This document shows positions 8,809-17,098 of a stretch of 64,000 nucleotides of DNA, one piece after another. Made by a program: the position numbers and the translations under genes. The stretch lies in contig NZ_CP108046.1 of the NCBI RefSeq assembly GCF_041435115.1, positions 6,944,001 to 7,008,000 of the forward strand, read 5' to 3'. This DNA is from Streptomyces sp. NBC_00289 (GTDB lineage: Bacteria; Actinomycetota; Actinomycetes; Streptomycetales; Streptomycetaceae). Position 1 is the stretch's first letter. Each line of letters starts with the position of its first letter. The notes below the pieces were generated by a model. That model saw nothing but the letters and a program-made list of their open reading frames with translations. It was not told where the DNA came from and made no database searches.

Positions 8809-10521
8809 TCACGAGGAGCCGCGCAGCGCGGTCCAGGTCTCATGGCCCACGATGCCGTCGGCGTCCAGTCCCTTGTCGCTCTGGAAGCCGCGCACCGCGG
8901 ACTCCGTTCCGGGGCCGAATTCGCCGTCCACGCCGCTGCCTCCCACGCTGTAGCCGCGCTTCGTCAGCATGCACTGCACTTGCAGGACGTGTTCTCCGCT
9001 GTCCCCTGGGCGGGTGCGTCCGTTGCCGGAGTAGTAGGTGCAGTCGGAGATCCAGGGCGGGGTCGCGGGTTCCGAGGGTGTGTCGCTGGGGGTCGGAGTG
9101 ACGTCGGTGGAGGTGCCGGCGGAGGCGGCCGGAGCGGAGGCGGCGTCGGGTCGGCCGCCGGTCGCGGCCCCGGAGACCTCGGGACGTGTCGGGTCGTGGT
9201 CCGGGCCGGTCGCGGTGCCGACGCTCTTGCCGGACGTGCCCTCGGCGGATGTCCCGTCCGAGGGTCCGGGCGTCGGAGCGGCCGTGGGATCGCCGGGTGC
9301 GGCGGCGAGCGAGGCCGTTCGGCCGGTCGCCGGGGAGTGGGCGGTGGCGGGGGCGTCCGGGCGGGTGAGGACGAAGGCCGTCACGGCCACCGCGCAGACG
9401 GCGATGCCGGCGGCGGCAATCAGCGCCGCCTTCCTCCGGGTCCGGGCACGGGGCTTTTCCGCCGGACGTAACGGCTCCGGAGAGGCCACCTCCGGCCGGG
9501 CGTCCGGGGCGCGTAAGCGGGCCTTCCGTTCGGCGGGGAGGCGGTGCAGCACCTCGTACGCCCGCTGCCGGGCCAGCACCTTGGCCCCCAGCGGCTCGGC
9601 CCAGCCGGCCGTCTCGGTGGGTGCCACGGCCCGTGCCCCGGCCGCCTCGACGAGGTCCTGCGGGGTGGGCCGGCGCCCGGGCTCCTTGGCCAGACAGGCG
9701 GACAGCAGCGAGCCGAGCTCCGCGTCCGCCGCCGATATCTCGCCGAGCAGCTCCGGATCCGGTTCCTCGAACGCCACCCGGTGCATCACGTCCACGCCCG
9801 TGCCGTCGCCGAACGGAGCCCGCCCCGCGGCCGCGTAGACCAGCGTTCCGGCCAGCGAGAACACATCCGACGCCGTGTCGGACCTGCCCGTCCGCAGGTG
9901 CTCCGGCGACATGTAGGCCGGAGTGCCGACCCGGTTGCCCGTACCGGTGATCGCGCTCGCGTCCACGGCCTTCGAGATGCCGAAGTCGATCACATGGGCG
10001 CCCCGGACGGACAGCAGGACGTTGGACGGCTTCAGGTCGCGGTGCACGATCTCCGCGGCGGCGAGGTCGGCGAGCGCACGCCCCAGTTCGGCCGTCAGCC
10101 GCCAGACCGTCGCCGTGTCGAGGGCGCCGTCCTCCCGTACGGCCTCCGTCAGATCGAGCCCCGGGATGTACTCGGTGGCCATCCACAGCACCGCGTCCCG
10201 GAACCCCGTGCCGCTCAGTCTCGGCGTGTGCGGGGTGCGGAGCCGGGCGTGCACCGACGCCTCGCGCTCGAAGCGGTGCCGGAACCTGGCGTCCTCCGCG
10301 TACTCCGGCCTGATCACCTTCAACGCGACCAGACCCGGGCTGCCGTCCACGGGACGGGCCAGATAGACCCGCCCCATACCGCCGCTGCCGAGCAGGGCCA
10401 GCGGCACATATGGGCCCACCTGCGCCGGGTCACCGGAGTGCAGGGGTGAGGCGCCGGTCCGCCGCAGCGCGGCGGCCTCGCTCGTCGCCGGTTCCGGCGG
10501 CACCGGCCGCAGTTCTGACAC
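8809..10521 (-). CDS. Transmembrane Ser/Thr protein kinase with extracellular peptidoglycan-binding domain
   Basis: A 570-residue Hanks-type kinase starting at GTG 10521 after GGGGGATCC. The cytoplasmic kinase domain (about residues 38-290) has the glycine loop LLGSGGMGRVY, the ATP-binding Lys in VALKVI (about 68), the catalytic loop VHRDLKPSNVLL (Asp about 162) and DFGIS (about 179), so it should be active. Residues around 385-410 form one membrane helix after RTRRK. A Ser/Thr/Pro/Gly-rich stalk of about 90 residues follows. The outer C-terminus is a PG_binding_1 domain (SGEHVLQVQCMLTKRGYSV ... DGIVGHETWTAL). The layout implies sensing of cell-wall structure and signalling inward, as for PknB with PASTA repeats but with a different sensor. 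The next gene cluster is a sortase system, also at the cell wall. Confidence 0.93.
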   Translation of the reverse strand: MSELRPVPPEPATSEAAALRRTGASPLHSGDPAQVGPYVPLALLGSGGMGRVYLARPVDGSPGLVALKVIRPEYAEDARFRHRFEREASVHARLRTPHTPRLSGTGFRDAVLWMATEYIPGLDLTEAVREDGALDTATVWRLTAELGRALADLAAAEIVHRDLKPSNVLLSVRGAHVIDFGISKAVDASAITGTGNRVGTPAYMSPEHLRTGRSDTASDVFSLAGTLVYAAAGRAPFGDGTGVDVMHRVAFEEPDPELLGEISAADAELGSLLSACLAKEPGRRPTPQDLVEAAGARAVAPTETAGWAEPLGAKVLARQRAYEVLHRLPAERKARLRAPDARPEVASPEPLRPAEKPRARTRRKAALIAAAGIAVCAVAVTAFVLTRPDAPATAHSPATGRTASLAAAPGDPTAAPTPGPSDGTSAEGTSGKSVGTATGPDHDPTRPEVSGAATGGRPDAASAPAASAGTSTDVTPTPSDTPSEPATPPWISDCTYYSGNGRTRPGDSGEHVLQVQCMLTKRGYSVGGSGVDGEFGPGTESAVRGFQSDKGLDADGIVGHETWTALRGSS

Positions 10522-10604
10522 GGATCCCCCGAAATGCTTCACGTCGTACGCCAGTTCGCCACGAAGAGGAGACGAGGCTAACCCAGCGCTGCCGTAAGTT
10601 CCGG

Positions 10605-10627
10605 GGTTCCCGGCGCTTCCGGGTACC
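10605..10627 (-). terminator. Hairpin downstream of the sortase gene
   Basis: GGTTCCCGG at 10605-10613 and CCGGGTACC at 10619-10627 pair in 8 of 9 positions around a 5-base loop, 36-58 bases past the sortase stop on its strand. There is no strong U tract, which is usual for Streptomyces terminators. Confidence 0.45.
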
Positions 10628-10662
10628 TCGATTCCGCGTGTTCTCACGGTCGAACAAGCGGG

Positions 10663-11307
10663 TCAGTTCAACGTGGCGTAGACGATGAGGTTGTTCACCG
10701 GGTGGCCCTGGGCGTCGAAGTCGCCGTCGCAGGTGATCAGTCGGAGCGCGTGGTCCTCGGTCGGGCCGTAGACCTTCTCGGTGGGGAAGGAGTTCTTGCT
10801 GACGCTCTCGGTGGCTGTGACGGTGAAGTGCGAGGCCTTCCCCCGGTCGTCGGTGACGGTGATGTCCGCGCCCTTGTCGATCTTCTTCAGGTCGTGGAAC
10901 ACGGCCTTGCCGAAGCGGGTGTCGTTGTGGCCGATGATGACGGCGGCACCGGCCTGACCGGGCACCGCACCTCCGGTGTACCAGCCGGCGGTCATCCCCT
11001 TCTCGGCCGGCGGGACCTCGACGGTCCTGTCCGCGTTGAGGCCGAGTTCCATCAGCGAGCTGCTCACCCCGATCGACGGGACGGCGACCCTGGCGGGGGC
11101 CGCGACCCGCCCGGCCCGCGGAGCTTCGGGGGAGGCGGTGCCCCTGGCGGCGGCGGGAGCGGGGTCGGCCGCGTCGTGGCCGGCCGGGGCGGGTGCCGTG
11201 GACGAGCAGCCGGTGAGTACGGCGAGGGTCAACGGGACGACGAGCGCGAGGCGGGCGAGGGCCGGCGGGGTGCCGTAGCGCCGTACCGGACGGGGTGCAG
11301 GGGACAA
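10663..11307 (-). CDS. Class F sortase with lipobox-like signal
   Basis: A 214-residue sortase-family protein. The N-terminus is a signal sequence ending VLTGCSS, which fits a lipobox, so the enzyme may be lipid-anchored outside the membrane. The sortase barrel spans about residues 75-212: VAVPSIGVSSSLMELGL opens it, the catalytic His sits in IIGHNDT, and the catalytic Cys in LITCDGDF, followed by the final strand NNLIVYATL. I do not see an obvious Arg just before that last strand, where many sortases have one. Class F sortases attach proteins to the cell wall in actinobacteria. The likely substrate gene lies directly upstream at 11402-11815, separated by a strong hairpin that may lower sortase output relative to substrate. 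Confidence 0.88.
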   Translation of the reverse strand: MSPAPRPVRRYGTPPALARLALVVPLTLAVLTGCSSTAPAPAGHDAADPAPAAARGTASPEAPRAGRVAAPARVAVPSIGVSSSLMELGLNADRTVEVPPAEKGMTAGWYTGGAVPGQAGAAVIIGHNDTRFGKAVFHDLKKIDKGADITVTDDRGKASHFTVTATESVSKNSFPTEKVYGPTEDHALRLITCDGDFDAQGHPVNNLIVYATLN

Positions 11308-11341
11308 GGCGGGCTCCAGGGCAGGACCGGGTGAAGACGCG

Positions 11342-11371
11342 GTGGCGTCGCCCGGTGAGGGGCGACGCCAC
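11342..11371 (-). terminator. Perfect 12-bp hairpin between the substrate and sortase genes
   Basis: GTGGCGTCGCCC at 11342-11353 and GGGCGACGCCAC at 11360-11371 are perfect complements with a 6-base loop. It lies 31 bases after the stop of the small surface-protein gene and about 35 bases before the sortase start, both on the minus strand. It could be a partial terminator or an mRNA stability element setting unequal expression. Confidence 0.6.
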
Positions 11372-11401
11372 TGATGTGCGGGTCGAAGGTGTGGCGGCGG
11401 G

Positions 11402-11815
11402 TCAGCCGTTACGGCGCCCGGCCGCTCGGCGGCGCAGTACGAAGGTGCCGGCGCCGGCGAGCAGCAGTGCGCCGGTGGCCGAACCGACGAGGGGGGCGAC
11501 GTCGCTGTCGTCCGCCGGGGCCTCGCCCGCGGCGACGCCGCCGCGCGGGGTGTCGTCCTTGCCCGATCCCGCCTTGATGGCCTCGAGCTTCTTGAGCTCC
11601 TCGGGCGACAGGCTCTTCGAGGCCGAGGCCCTCTTGGCGGCCTCGGCCCGCTTCCGGTCGGCGGCGGCCTTCTGCGAGGCGGTCGGCTTGTCGGTCGCGG
11701 ACGCGGACGGCGCGGCGCTCGGGTCGTCGGCGACGGCGGCGGTGGCCGGCACGAGCAGCGCGCCGGCCGCGACGGCGGTCAGCACGGCGAGACGCAGGGT
11801 GAGATGGCGGGACAT
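11402..11815 (-). CDS. Small exported protein with C-terminal membrane anchor, likely sortase substrate
   Basis: A 137-residue protein with a clear signal peptide (LAVLTAVAAGALLVPATAAVA), an Ala/Lys/Ser-rich middle (about 30-80) likely to be a coiled or extended stalk, and a C-terminal sorting-like tail: a hydrophobic helix (VGSATGALLLAGAGTFVL) followed by RRRAAGRRNG. The tail architecture is that of a sortase substrate, but no LPXTG is present. Instead TPRGGVAAGE precedes the helix, a pattern I recall from small proteins encoded beside class F sortases in Streptomyces. It sits directly upstream of the class F sortase gene on the same strand. Its role is unknown; the substrate assignment is inference from context and tail architecture. 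Confidence 0.75.
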   Translation of the reverse strand: MSRHLTLRLAVLTAVAAGALLVPATAAVADDPSAAPSASATDKPTASQKAAADRKRAEAAKRASASKSLSPEELKKLEAIKAGSGKDDTPRGGVAAGEAPADDSDVAPLVGSATGALLLAGAGTFVLRRRAAGRRNG

Positions 11816-11977
11816 GTATCGCTCCAGTTCCGGCCCGGCCTTGGTGGTACCTGGATGCCTAGCCGCACCAGGTTCCGGGCATGGGGCAAGACTGGAGACA
11901 GCTTGTGAGGAAGCTGTCAGAAAGCCATGGTCGTCGCATGGTGGCCGGAAGCGGTGGAGCGGTCCGCGGCCGTACCT

Positions 11978-14089
11978 CTACGTCGTGTCGTCGCCGGGCT
12001 CCCGGGCCGTACCGCCGCCCGGTCCGCCGGCCGTGGTGTCGCCCGGCGAGGCCGGCAGGTGGAGGGTGAAGACCGAGCCCCGGCCCTCGACGCTCGTCAC
12101 GCTCGCCGTCCCGCCGTGGGCCTCGGCGAGCTTCAGGACGATCGCCAGACCGAGGCCGCTGCCGCCGGTGCTCCGGTTGCGGGACTTCTCCGCCCGCCAG
12201 AAGCGGTCGAACACATGGGGAACGTCGTCGGCCGGGATACCGCTGCCGGTGTCGGCCACTTCCACGGCGACCGTCTCCGCGGCGGTGCCGGCGGCTGGGG
12301 CGGTCCCGGCAGCCCCGGCGGTCCCCGGGGCTTCGGTGTCCGTGGGACCGGGACCGGAGACGTACGAGCGCAGTGTCACCCGGCCGCCGGAGGACGTGTG
12401 ACGTACCGCGTTGGAGACCAGGTTGCTGACGGCCTGGCGCAGCCGCACCGGGTCGGCGTCGAGCAGGGGCGGCGCGGGCGTGCCGGGTGGCGCCGCGGCG
12501 ACCGACAGCGTGACGCCCGCGGTCTCCGCCAGCGCCTGGTGCGCCGCGACGACCTGGCCCAGCAGGTCGTCGACGCGTACGGGCTCCAGGTGCAGGCGCA
12601 ACGCCCCCGCGTCGGCCGCCCCCAGGTCCTGGAGGTCGTCGATGATGTGCTGAAGCTGCACGGCCTCCTCCAGGAGCGAGGAGACGAACACCGGGTCCGG
12701 CTCGGCCAGACCGTCCTGCGCCGCCTCCAGCCAGCCACGGATGTTGCTCAGCGGGGTCCGCAGTTCGTGGGCGACGTCGCTGACCATCACCTTGCGCTGC
12801 TCCTCGAGCCGGGCGCGGTGCACGGCCATGTCGTTGAAGGCCGCCGCGAGCCGCCCGATCTCGTTGTCCGGGCCGACCGGCACGGGCACCGGGCCCAGAC
12901 CGTCCCGCATCCGCTGGGCGGCGCCGGTGAGCGCGTGCAACGGACGTACCAGCCGGGCCCCGGCGATCATCGACGCGCCGACGGTGAGGGCGAGGACGAG
13001 AGCCGTGACGCCGGCGATGCGCGCGGTGTTGCCCGGCGAGAGGTCGAAACCCGGCACGCTGACGGCACCCGGGTCGTCGATGAACAGCAGCGCGGGCGCG
13101 GCGACATAGGAGGTGAGCTGTTCGCGGCGGGCGCTGCCGACACAGGAGGCGACGGCCCGGTCGTACGCGCTGTCGCGGGGCGCGGTCACACGCTCGGGGG
13201 CCTTGCGCGCCGCGGCCGCCTTCTGCTCGGCCGCCTTCTGCGCGGCGGTCCTCGCGAGGCCCGACTTCTCCTCGGCCAGGTCGTATCCGGTCCCGGAGTC
13301 CGCCGCGTCCTGCGCGTAGCCGCGGTCCCAGGACAGGTCCAGGTTCAGGTGCACGCCCGCGCGGCCCTGGCGTTTCAGGCAGGCGTCGGCCAGTCGGTCG
13401 AGGGCACGCAGCGCCTTCCGCTCGGTCGGGGTGGCTGCCGGCGGTTCGACAGCCAGGCACTTCAGTTCCATGAGGCGGTCGTTGTCGTTGCTCACGAACT
13501 GGATACGGGGCCGTCCGCTCGGGCTCTCGACGACGTCCGCGGCGATGCCCACCTTGCTCAGGCAGGCCATGCCCTCGGTGGTGATCCGCCGCAGCTGGGC
13601 CCGTTCGGTCGCGGGCAGCAGGAACGGCCCGACGGCGCGCGGATCGACGCGGTCCGTGCCGGCGGCGGCCTCAGGCACCAGCACGGGATCGACGGAGAGC
13701 GGGTCGACGACCGCCGAGGCCTGCGGGGGCAGCGGCGCGACGGACGAGGCGGCCGCGGAGCCGGCGCCGGAAGAGTCGAAGAGCGGCCGCCGGTCCTGGG
13801 TGGTCAGCACGATCCGGCGCTGGGACTGGCGGGCCAGCTTCCGCACGGTGGCGTCGGCGCCCTCCCAGCCGGGATGGGTGGCCGCGTACCCCAGCAGGGT
13901 GTTGTAGATCTTGGCGTCGGCGCTGAGGTTCTGACCCTGCTCCTGGCGGATCGCGCCGGAGGTCGTCTGTACGGCGAGCCAGGCGGTGGCGGCGACCGAG
14001 CAGGAGGCCACCAGCGCCGACACGGTCAGCAGCCGGCCGAGCAGGCTCCGGCGCAGCGGCAGCCGTACCCCCCGGTCACGACGACGCAT
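11978..14089 (-). CDS. Sensor histidine kinase with large extracytoplasmic domain and HAMP
   Basis: A 703-residue membrane kinase. One helix near residues 17-40 and a second near 330-350 (IAGVTALVLALTVGASMIAGA) bracket an external sensor of roughly 290 residues with no recognised fold and several Cys residues. HAMP follows (RLVRPLHALTGAAQRMRDG), then HisKA with the phosphorylated His in SDVAHELRTPLSN (about residue 438), and a HATPase_c domain with VSNLVSNAVRH (N box), VADTGSGIP (G1) and GSGLGLAIV (G2). The C-terminal tail is Gly/Thr-rich. It overlaps the upstream response regulator gene by 14 bases, so the two are translationally coupled. The long external part suggests an envelope signal. 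Confidence 0.93.
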   Translation of the reverse strand: MRRRDRGVRLPLRRSLLGRLLTVSALVASCSVAATAWLAVQTTSGAIRQEQGQNLSADAKIYNTLLGYAATHPGWEGADATVRKLARQSQRRIVLTTQDRRPLFDSSGAGSAAASSVAPLPPQASAVVDPLSVDPVLVPEAAAGTDRVDPRAVGPFLLPATERAQLRRITTEGMACLSKVGIAADVVESPSGRPRIQFVSNDNDRLMELKCLAVEPPAATPTERKALRALDRLADACLKRQGRAGVHLNLDLSWDRGYAQDAADSGTGYDLAEEKSGLARTAAQKAAEQKAAAARKAPERVTAPRDSAYDRAVASCVGSARREQLTSYVAAPALLFIDDPGAVSVPGFDLSPGNTARIAGVTALVLALTVGASMIAGARLVRPLHALTGAAQRMRDGLGPVPVPVGPDNEIGRLAAAFNDMAVHRARLEEQRKVMVSDVAHELRTPLSNIRGWLEAAQDGLAEPDPVFVSSLLEEAVQLQHIIDDLQDLGAADAGALRLHLEPVRVDDLLGQVVAAHQALAETAGVTLSVAAAPPGTPAPPLLDADPVRLRQAVSNLVSNAVRHTSSGGRVTLRSYVSGPGPTDTEAPGTAGAAGTAPAAGTAAETVAVEVADTGSGIPADDVPHVFDRFWRAEKSRNRSTGGSGLGLAIVLKLAEAHGGTASVTSVEGRGSVFTLHLPASPGDTTAGGPGGGTAREPGDDTT

Positions 14090-14819
14090 GCCGTACGTTC
14101 CTCGTGGGGTCCGTCAGTTTGTACCCGACGCCGAAGACGGTGAGGAGCCGGTCCGGGCGCCGCGGGGCCCGTTCGATCTTCTTGCGCAGATGCATGACGT
14201 GCACGTCCACGGTGCGGCGGCTGATGTACTTGTCGAAGCCGTGCAGCTCCTCCAGGAGCCGCTGTCTGGTGAAGACCCGGTCGGGTTCCGCCGCCATCGC
14301 GGCGAGGATACGGAACTCGCCGGGCGTGCACTCGACCGGAGTCCCCTCGACCGACACCTCGTGCCGGGCCGGATCGACCCTGAGCGTGCCCACCGTCAAC
14401 GCCTCGTCCTCCACGGCGGCGGGAGGCGGGACCGGGACGGGCCCGGCGGCACGCCGGTTGCGGCGCAGCAGGGTACGCACCCGGGCCACCAGCTCACGTG
14501 GGCTGAACGGCTTGGTCATGTAGTCGTCCGCGCCGAGGTCCAGACCGAGCAGCAGATCGTCCTCGGTACTGCGGGCCGTCAGCATCAGCACCGGCATCTC
14601 CCGGCGCTCGGCGCGCAGGATCCGCACCACGTCGAGGCCGTCGGCCCGGGGCATCATCACATCGAGGACGAGCAGGTCGGGCTCGCTGCGCCGCACCTCG
14701 TCGAGTGCCGCGCGTCCGTCCTCGACGACCGTGACCGTGTGCCCCTCGTGCTCCAGATAGCGGCGCACCAGTTCGGCCTGCTTCGCGTCGTCTTCGGCGA
14801 CCATGATGTTTGCGTACAC
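14076..14819 (-). CDS. OmpR/PhoB-family response regulator
   Basis: A 247-residue regulator. The receiver (residues 1-120) has the acidic pair AEDD, phospho-acceptor Asp in LLVLDVMMP, Thr in LMLTARST and Lys in YMTKPFSP. The winged helix (about 140-240) shows VECTPGEFRILAAMA and SRRTVDVHVMHLRKKI, standard for Trans_reg_C. The first codon is GTG at 14819; ATG at 14804 is possible, but a -10 element (TACGAT at 14827-14832) directs transcription to start at the GTG, implying a leaderless mRNA. A Pro-rich linker joins the two domains. Partner kinase is the overlapping downstream gene; together they form an envelope-sensing two-component pair. Confidence 0.94.
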   Translation of the reverse strand: MYANIMVAEDDAKQAELVRRYLEHEGHTVTVVEDGRAALDEVRRSEPDLLVLDVMMPRADGLDVVRILRAERREMPVLMLTARSTEDDLLLGLDLGADDYMTKPFSPRELVARVRTLLRRNRRAAGPVPVPPPAAVEDEALTVGTLRVDPARHEVSVEGTPVECTPGEFRILAAMAAEPDRVFTRQRLLEELHGFDKYISRRTVDVHVMHLRKKIERAPRRPDRLLTVFGVGYKLTDPTRNVRHASS

Positions 14820-14826
14820 ACGGAGG

Positions 14827-14832
14827 ATCGTA
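14827..14832 (-). promoter_or_regulatory. Likely -10 element of a leaderless response-regulator transcript
   Basis: On the minus strand TTACGAT ends seven bases before the GTG at 14819. The same heptamer stands at the same distance before the TetR start at 8058. No ribosome-binding site is visible before the GTG, consistent with leaderless translation. Confidence 0.45.
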
Positions 14833-14993
14833 ACGAGCGTGTGTTCGGAGGCGCGGTAACTGGCCTTTCGGCGGCGGAAGTTCGACGCGAGTACGGCGGA
14901 GGACCGCGGGGGTCCGCGTGGAGCGGGCGGGACGGACGGGGGCTGGTCGAAGGGTGCGCGAAGGGGGCGGTCCGACGCCCCGGCCCGGTCGGG

Positions 14994-15527
14994 TCAGGCC
15001 TGGAACTCGGTGAGGTCGATGTGGTGGATGTGCAGCGGGAAGCCGTACACCGGGTGGGTCGTGTCGTGGTCCAGCGTCATGCCGAGCTTGCGGATGACGT
15101 TCTCGGAGGCGTCGTCGCCCGGCCGGCTGATGCTGATGACGCGATCGAGACCGCGGTCCTGGAGGGCGAACTCCAGCGTGGCCTGGGCGGCTTCGGACCC
15201 GTACCCCTGGCCCCAGAACTGTGAGCCGAGCTGCCAGCTGATCGCCACGGCGGGCAGCACCTCCGGCAGGAACTCGGGCACGGACAGGCCCACGCAGCCG
15301 GCCAGTTCGCCGGAGCCCAACAGCTCGACGGCGAAGAGACCGAAGCCCTCCTCGTCCCACTCCTCCTCCCACCGTTCGATGGCCTCGGCGGTCTGCTCCA
15401 GGTCGCGGACCGAACCGTCGTCGATCCAGCGCATGACCTGCTCGTCCGCGGTGATGTCCGCCATCGGCACGAGGTCGTCGTCGTCCCAGCGGCGGAGCAG
15501 GAGGCGGGGCGTGCGGATCTCGGTCAT
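14994..15527 (-). CDS. GNAT family N-acetyltransferase (Acetyltransf_3 / RimJ-like)
   Basis: A 177-residue acetyltransferase starting at ATG 15527. The frame stays open far upstream, but conserved sequence begins at TEIRTPRLLLRRW, the standard opening of the RimJ/RimL-type GNAT subgroup. The acetyl-CoA binding motif A is QFWGQGYGSEAA, preceded by the strand AVAISWQLG, and the closing block ISRPGDDASENVIRKLGM is typical. It probably transfers an acetyl group to a protein N-terminus or small amine; the substrate is unknown. It stands alone, divergent from the TetR gene at 15682. Confidence 0.88.
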   Translation of the reverse strand: MTEIRTPRLLLRRWDDDDLVPMADITADEQVMRWIDDGSVRDLEQTAEAIERWEEEWDEEGFGLFAVELLGSGELAGCVGLSVPEFLPEVLPAVAISWQLGSQFWGQGYGSEAAQATLEFALQDRGLDRVISISRPGDDASENVIRKLGMTLDHDTTHPVYGFPLHIHHIDLTEFQA

Positions 15528-15681
15528 GGCGCCCATCCTGCCCAAGGTGAGGGCCTCACCCCTAATCGGCGCCCGCGGGCCGGGCGCTCGCACGGGCGGC
15601 GGACCGGATCGGGAGACGTGCCCCCGTGTCAAAATGGACGTGCCCTCCGCCGTTTCCCGTACTGACCCTTCGAGGTGCTCC

Positions 15682-16341
15682 GTGACCAAGCCCGTGGCCC
15701 GCGAGCCGATGCGACGCAATTCGCGGTCCAACCGGGCGCGCATCCTGGCCACGGCCCGCCAGGAACTGGGCCGGAACCCCGACGTCACCCTGGAGGAGCT
15801 GGCACGGGCCGCCGGGGTCGTACGACGCACGCTCTTCGGGCACTTTCCCGGGCGCGCGGCACTTCTGGAGGCCCTCGCCGAGGAGGCCGCGGACACCATC
15901 CGGGGCACGGTCGCGGCCGGGACGACGACGGAGCCCGCCGAGCGGGCGCTCGCGCACTTCGTGTTCTCCCTGTGGCCCGTGGGGGACCGCTACCGGATGC
16001 TCCTCGCACTGGCCCGGCGGGATCTCGGCGCCGAACGCGTCGCGGAGGTTCTGGCGCCGGCCCGCGAGCGGGCCACGGCCATCCTGGAGCGAGGGCAGCG
16101 CGACGGCGTCTTCCACTCGCATCTGCCGCCCGCGGTGCTGAGTGCCGGCCTGGAGGCCATGACGGTCGCCCTGCTGGAGGAGGTCAACACCGGGGCGCTG
16201 GTCGAGGACGACGGAAGCCGGGCCGCGGTCGCCACGCTCATCGCCGCCGGGGTGCCGGAGAAGCGGGCGAGCGCGGTGGTCGACGAGGTCGCATCGACGG
16301 CGGTCCCGGCCGCGACGCCGCCGACCACCGCCGACGCCTGA
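15682..16341 (+). CDS. TetR-family transcriptional regulator
   Basis: A 219-residue regulator starting at GTG 15682 with GAGGTG nine bases upstream; an upstream ATG at 15634 has no site. The HTH spans about residues 17-62: RARILATARQELG, then LEELARAAGVVRRTLFGHFPGRAALLEAL. The C-terminal domain is helical and Ala-rich, with an extended Ala/Thr/Pro tail. It is divergent from the GNAT gene at 14994-15527, so that gene is a plausible target, but no clear operator was recognised in the 154-base gap. Confidence 0.87.
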   Translation: MTKPVAREPMRRNSRSNRARILATARQELGRNPDVTLEELARAAGVVRRTLFGHFPGRAALLEALAEEAADTIRGTVAAGTTTEPAERALAHFVFSLWPVGDRYRMLLALARRDLGAERVAEVLAPARERATAILERGQRDGVFHSHLPPAVLSAGLEAMTVALLEEVNTGALVEDDGSRAAVATLIAAGVPEKRASAVVDEVASTAVPAATPPTTADA

Positions 16342-16385
16342 GCGGACCGTTGGCCCTCGTCCGGCTTTCGAAAAAGCGCTGCCGC

Positions 16386-16544
16386 CTACTTCTGCTCGCT
16401 GTCCTGCGAGTCGGCGTCCGTGTCGTCGCGGTCGCCCTCCGCCTGGGACGGGGTGGGGTGGGGTGGGGCGGGGTGGTCGGTGCGGTTTCGGGTATCGGGT
16501 TCGTCGGGCTCGCCCTCGGCCTGGGACGGGGTGTGGTCGCTCAT
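16386..16544 (-). CDS. Small acidic hydrophilic protein (52 aa) with a duplicated motif
   Basis: A 52-residue protein, ATG at 16544 overlapping the upstream stop codon as ATGA, with an excellent AGGAGGAGG site located inside the end of the upstream gene. Half the residues are Asp, Glu, Pro or Ser; there are no hydrophobic segments, so it is probably disordered. The heptad TPSQAEG occurs twice, at about residues 5-11 and 31-37, and the matching DNA is almost identical, pointing to an internal duplication. The coupling and strong ribosome site argue that it is real, although no family was recognised. It is convergent with the TetR gene ending at 16341. Confidence 0.6.
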   Translation of the reverse strand: MSDHTPSQAEGEPDEPDTRNRTDHPAPPHPTPSQAEGDRDDTDADSQDSEQK

Positions 16545-17098
16545 CGTGCTGCCTCCTCCTGAAGGCGTCGGCCGGCGGTCGGTCCGAACGTCTTCGTGGT
16601 CTGGTACCGGTGCAGCTCCTCCAGCCTGCCCAGCTGGTCGTGGGCCCGTTCGAGCAGGCGGTCCAGCTGTCCGGCGTCGAGGCGTTCCTCGTGGTCGGTC
16701 AGGCGGCGCAGGGTCTCCCAGCAGGCGGCCTTGCCGGTCACGCCGGTGCGCAGCACCTCCAGCTCCACCAGCGGGGTGAGCGGCGAGCGGCGTACCAGAC
16801 GGCCGTTGCTCTTCAGGCGGCCCGCCTTCTCGGCCAGGCTGCCCGCGACGACCTTGTACCGGCGTACGGGGATGTCGAGCCGGCGCATGATCTCCAGGAG
16901 GCTCGCCCGGTCCTCGGCGATCTCCTCGGCGAGTCGCCCCACGACCGCCGCGAGGGCCGGATCCGGCTCGGCCTCGGCCACGTACCGGACTCGCTCGACG
17001 CCCGCCGTGGCGCCGGCGAGGTGGTCGTTGAGGTAGATGCCCAGCAGATCGGTACGGGTGTCCTCCGTGTCCGGCTGGTCTTCCGGGCGGTCCTGCAT
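16541..17098 (-). CDS. Conserved hypothetical all-helical protein
   Basis: A 185-residue cytoplasmic protein with no signal or membrane segment. The sequence is strongly helical and rich in Leu, Arg and Glu: LLGIYLNDHLAGATAGVERV, EEIAEDRASLLEIMRRL, and a long final helix region DAGQLDRLLERAHDQLGRLEELHRYQ. The pattern suggests a four-helix bundle, resembling ferritin-like hypothetical proteins, but the di-iron ExxH ligand pairs are not evident, so I do not assign that fold firmly. It is translationally coupled to the small acidic protein gene downstream. The function is unknown. Confidence 0.72.
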   Translation of the reverse strand: MQDRPEDQPDTEDTRTDLLGIYLNDHLAGATAGVERVRYVAEAEPDPALAAVVGRLAEEIAEDRASLLEIMRRLDIPVRRYKVVAGSLAEKAGRLKSNGRLVRRSPLTPLVELEVLRTGVTGKAACWETLRRLTDHEERLDAGQLDRLLERAHDQLGRLEELHRYQTTKTFGPTAGRRLQEEAAR

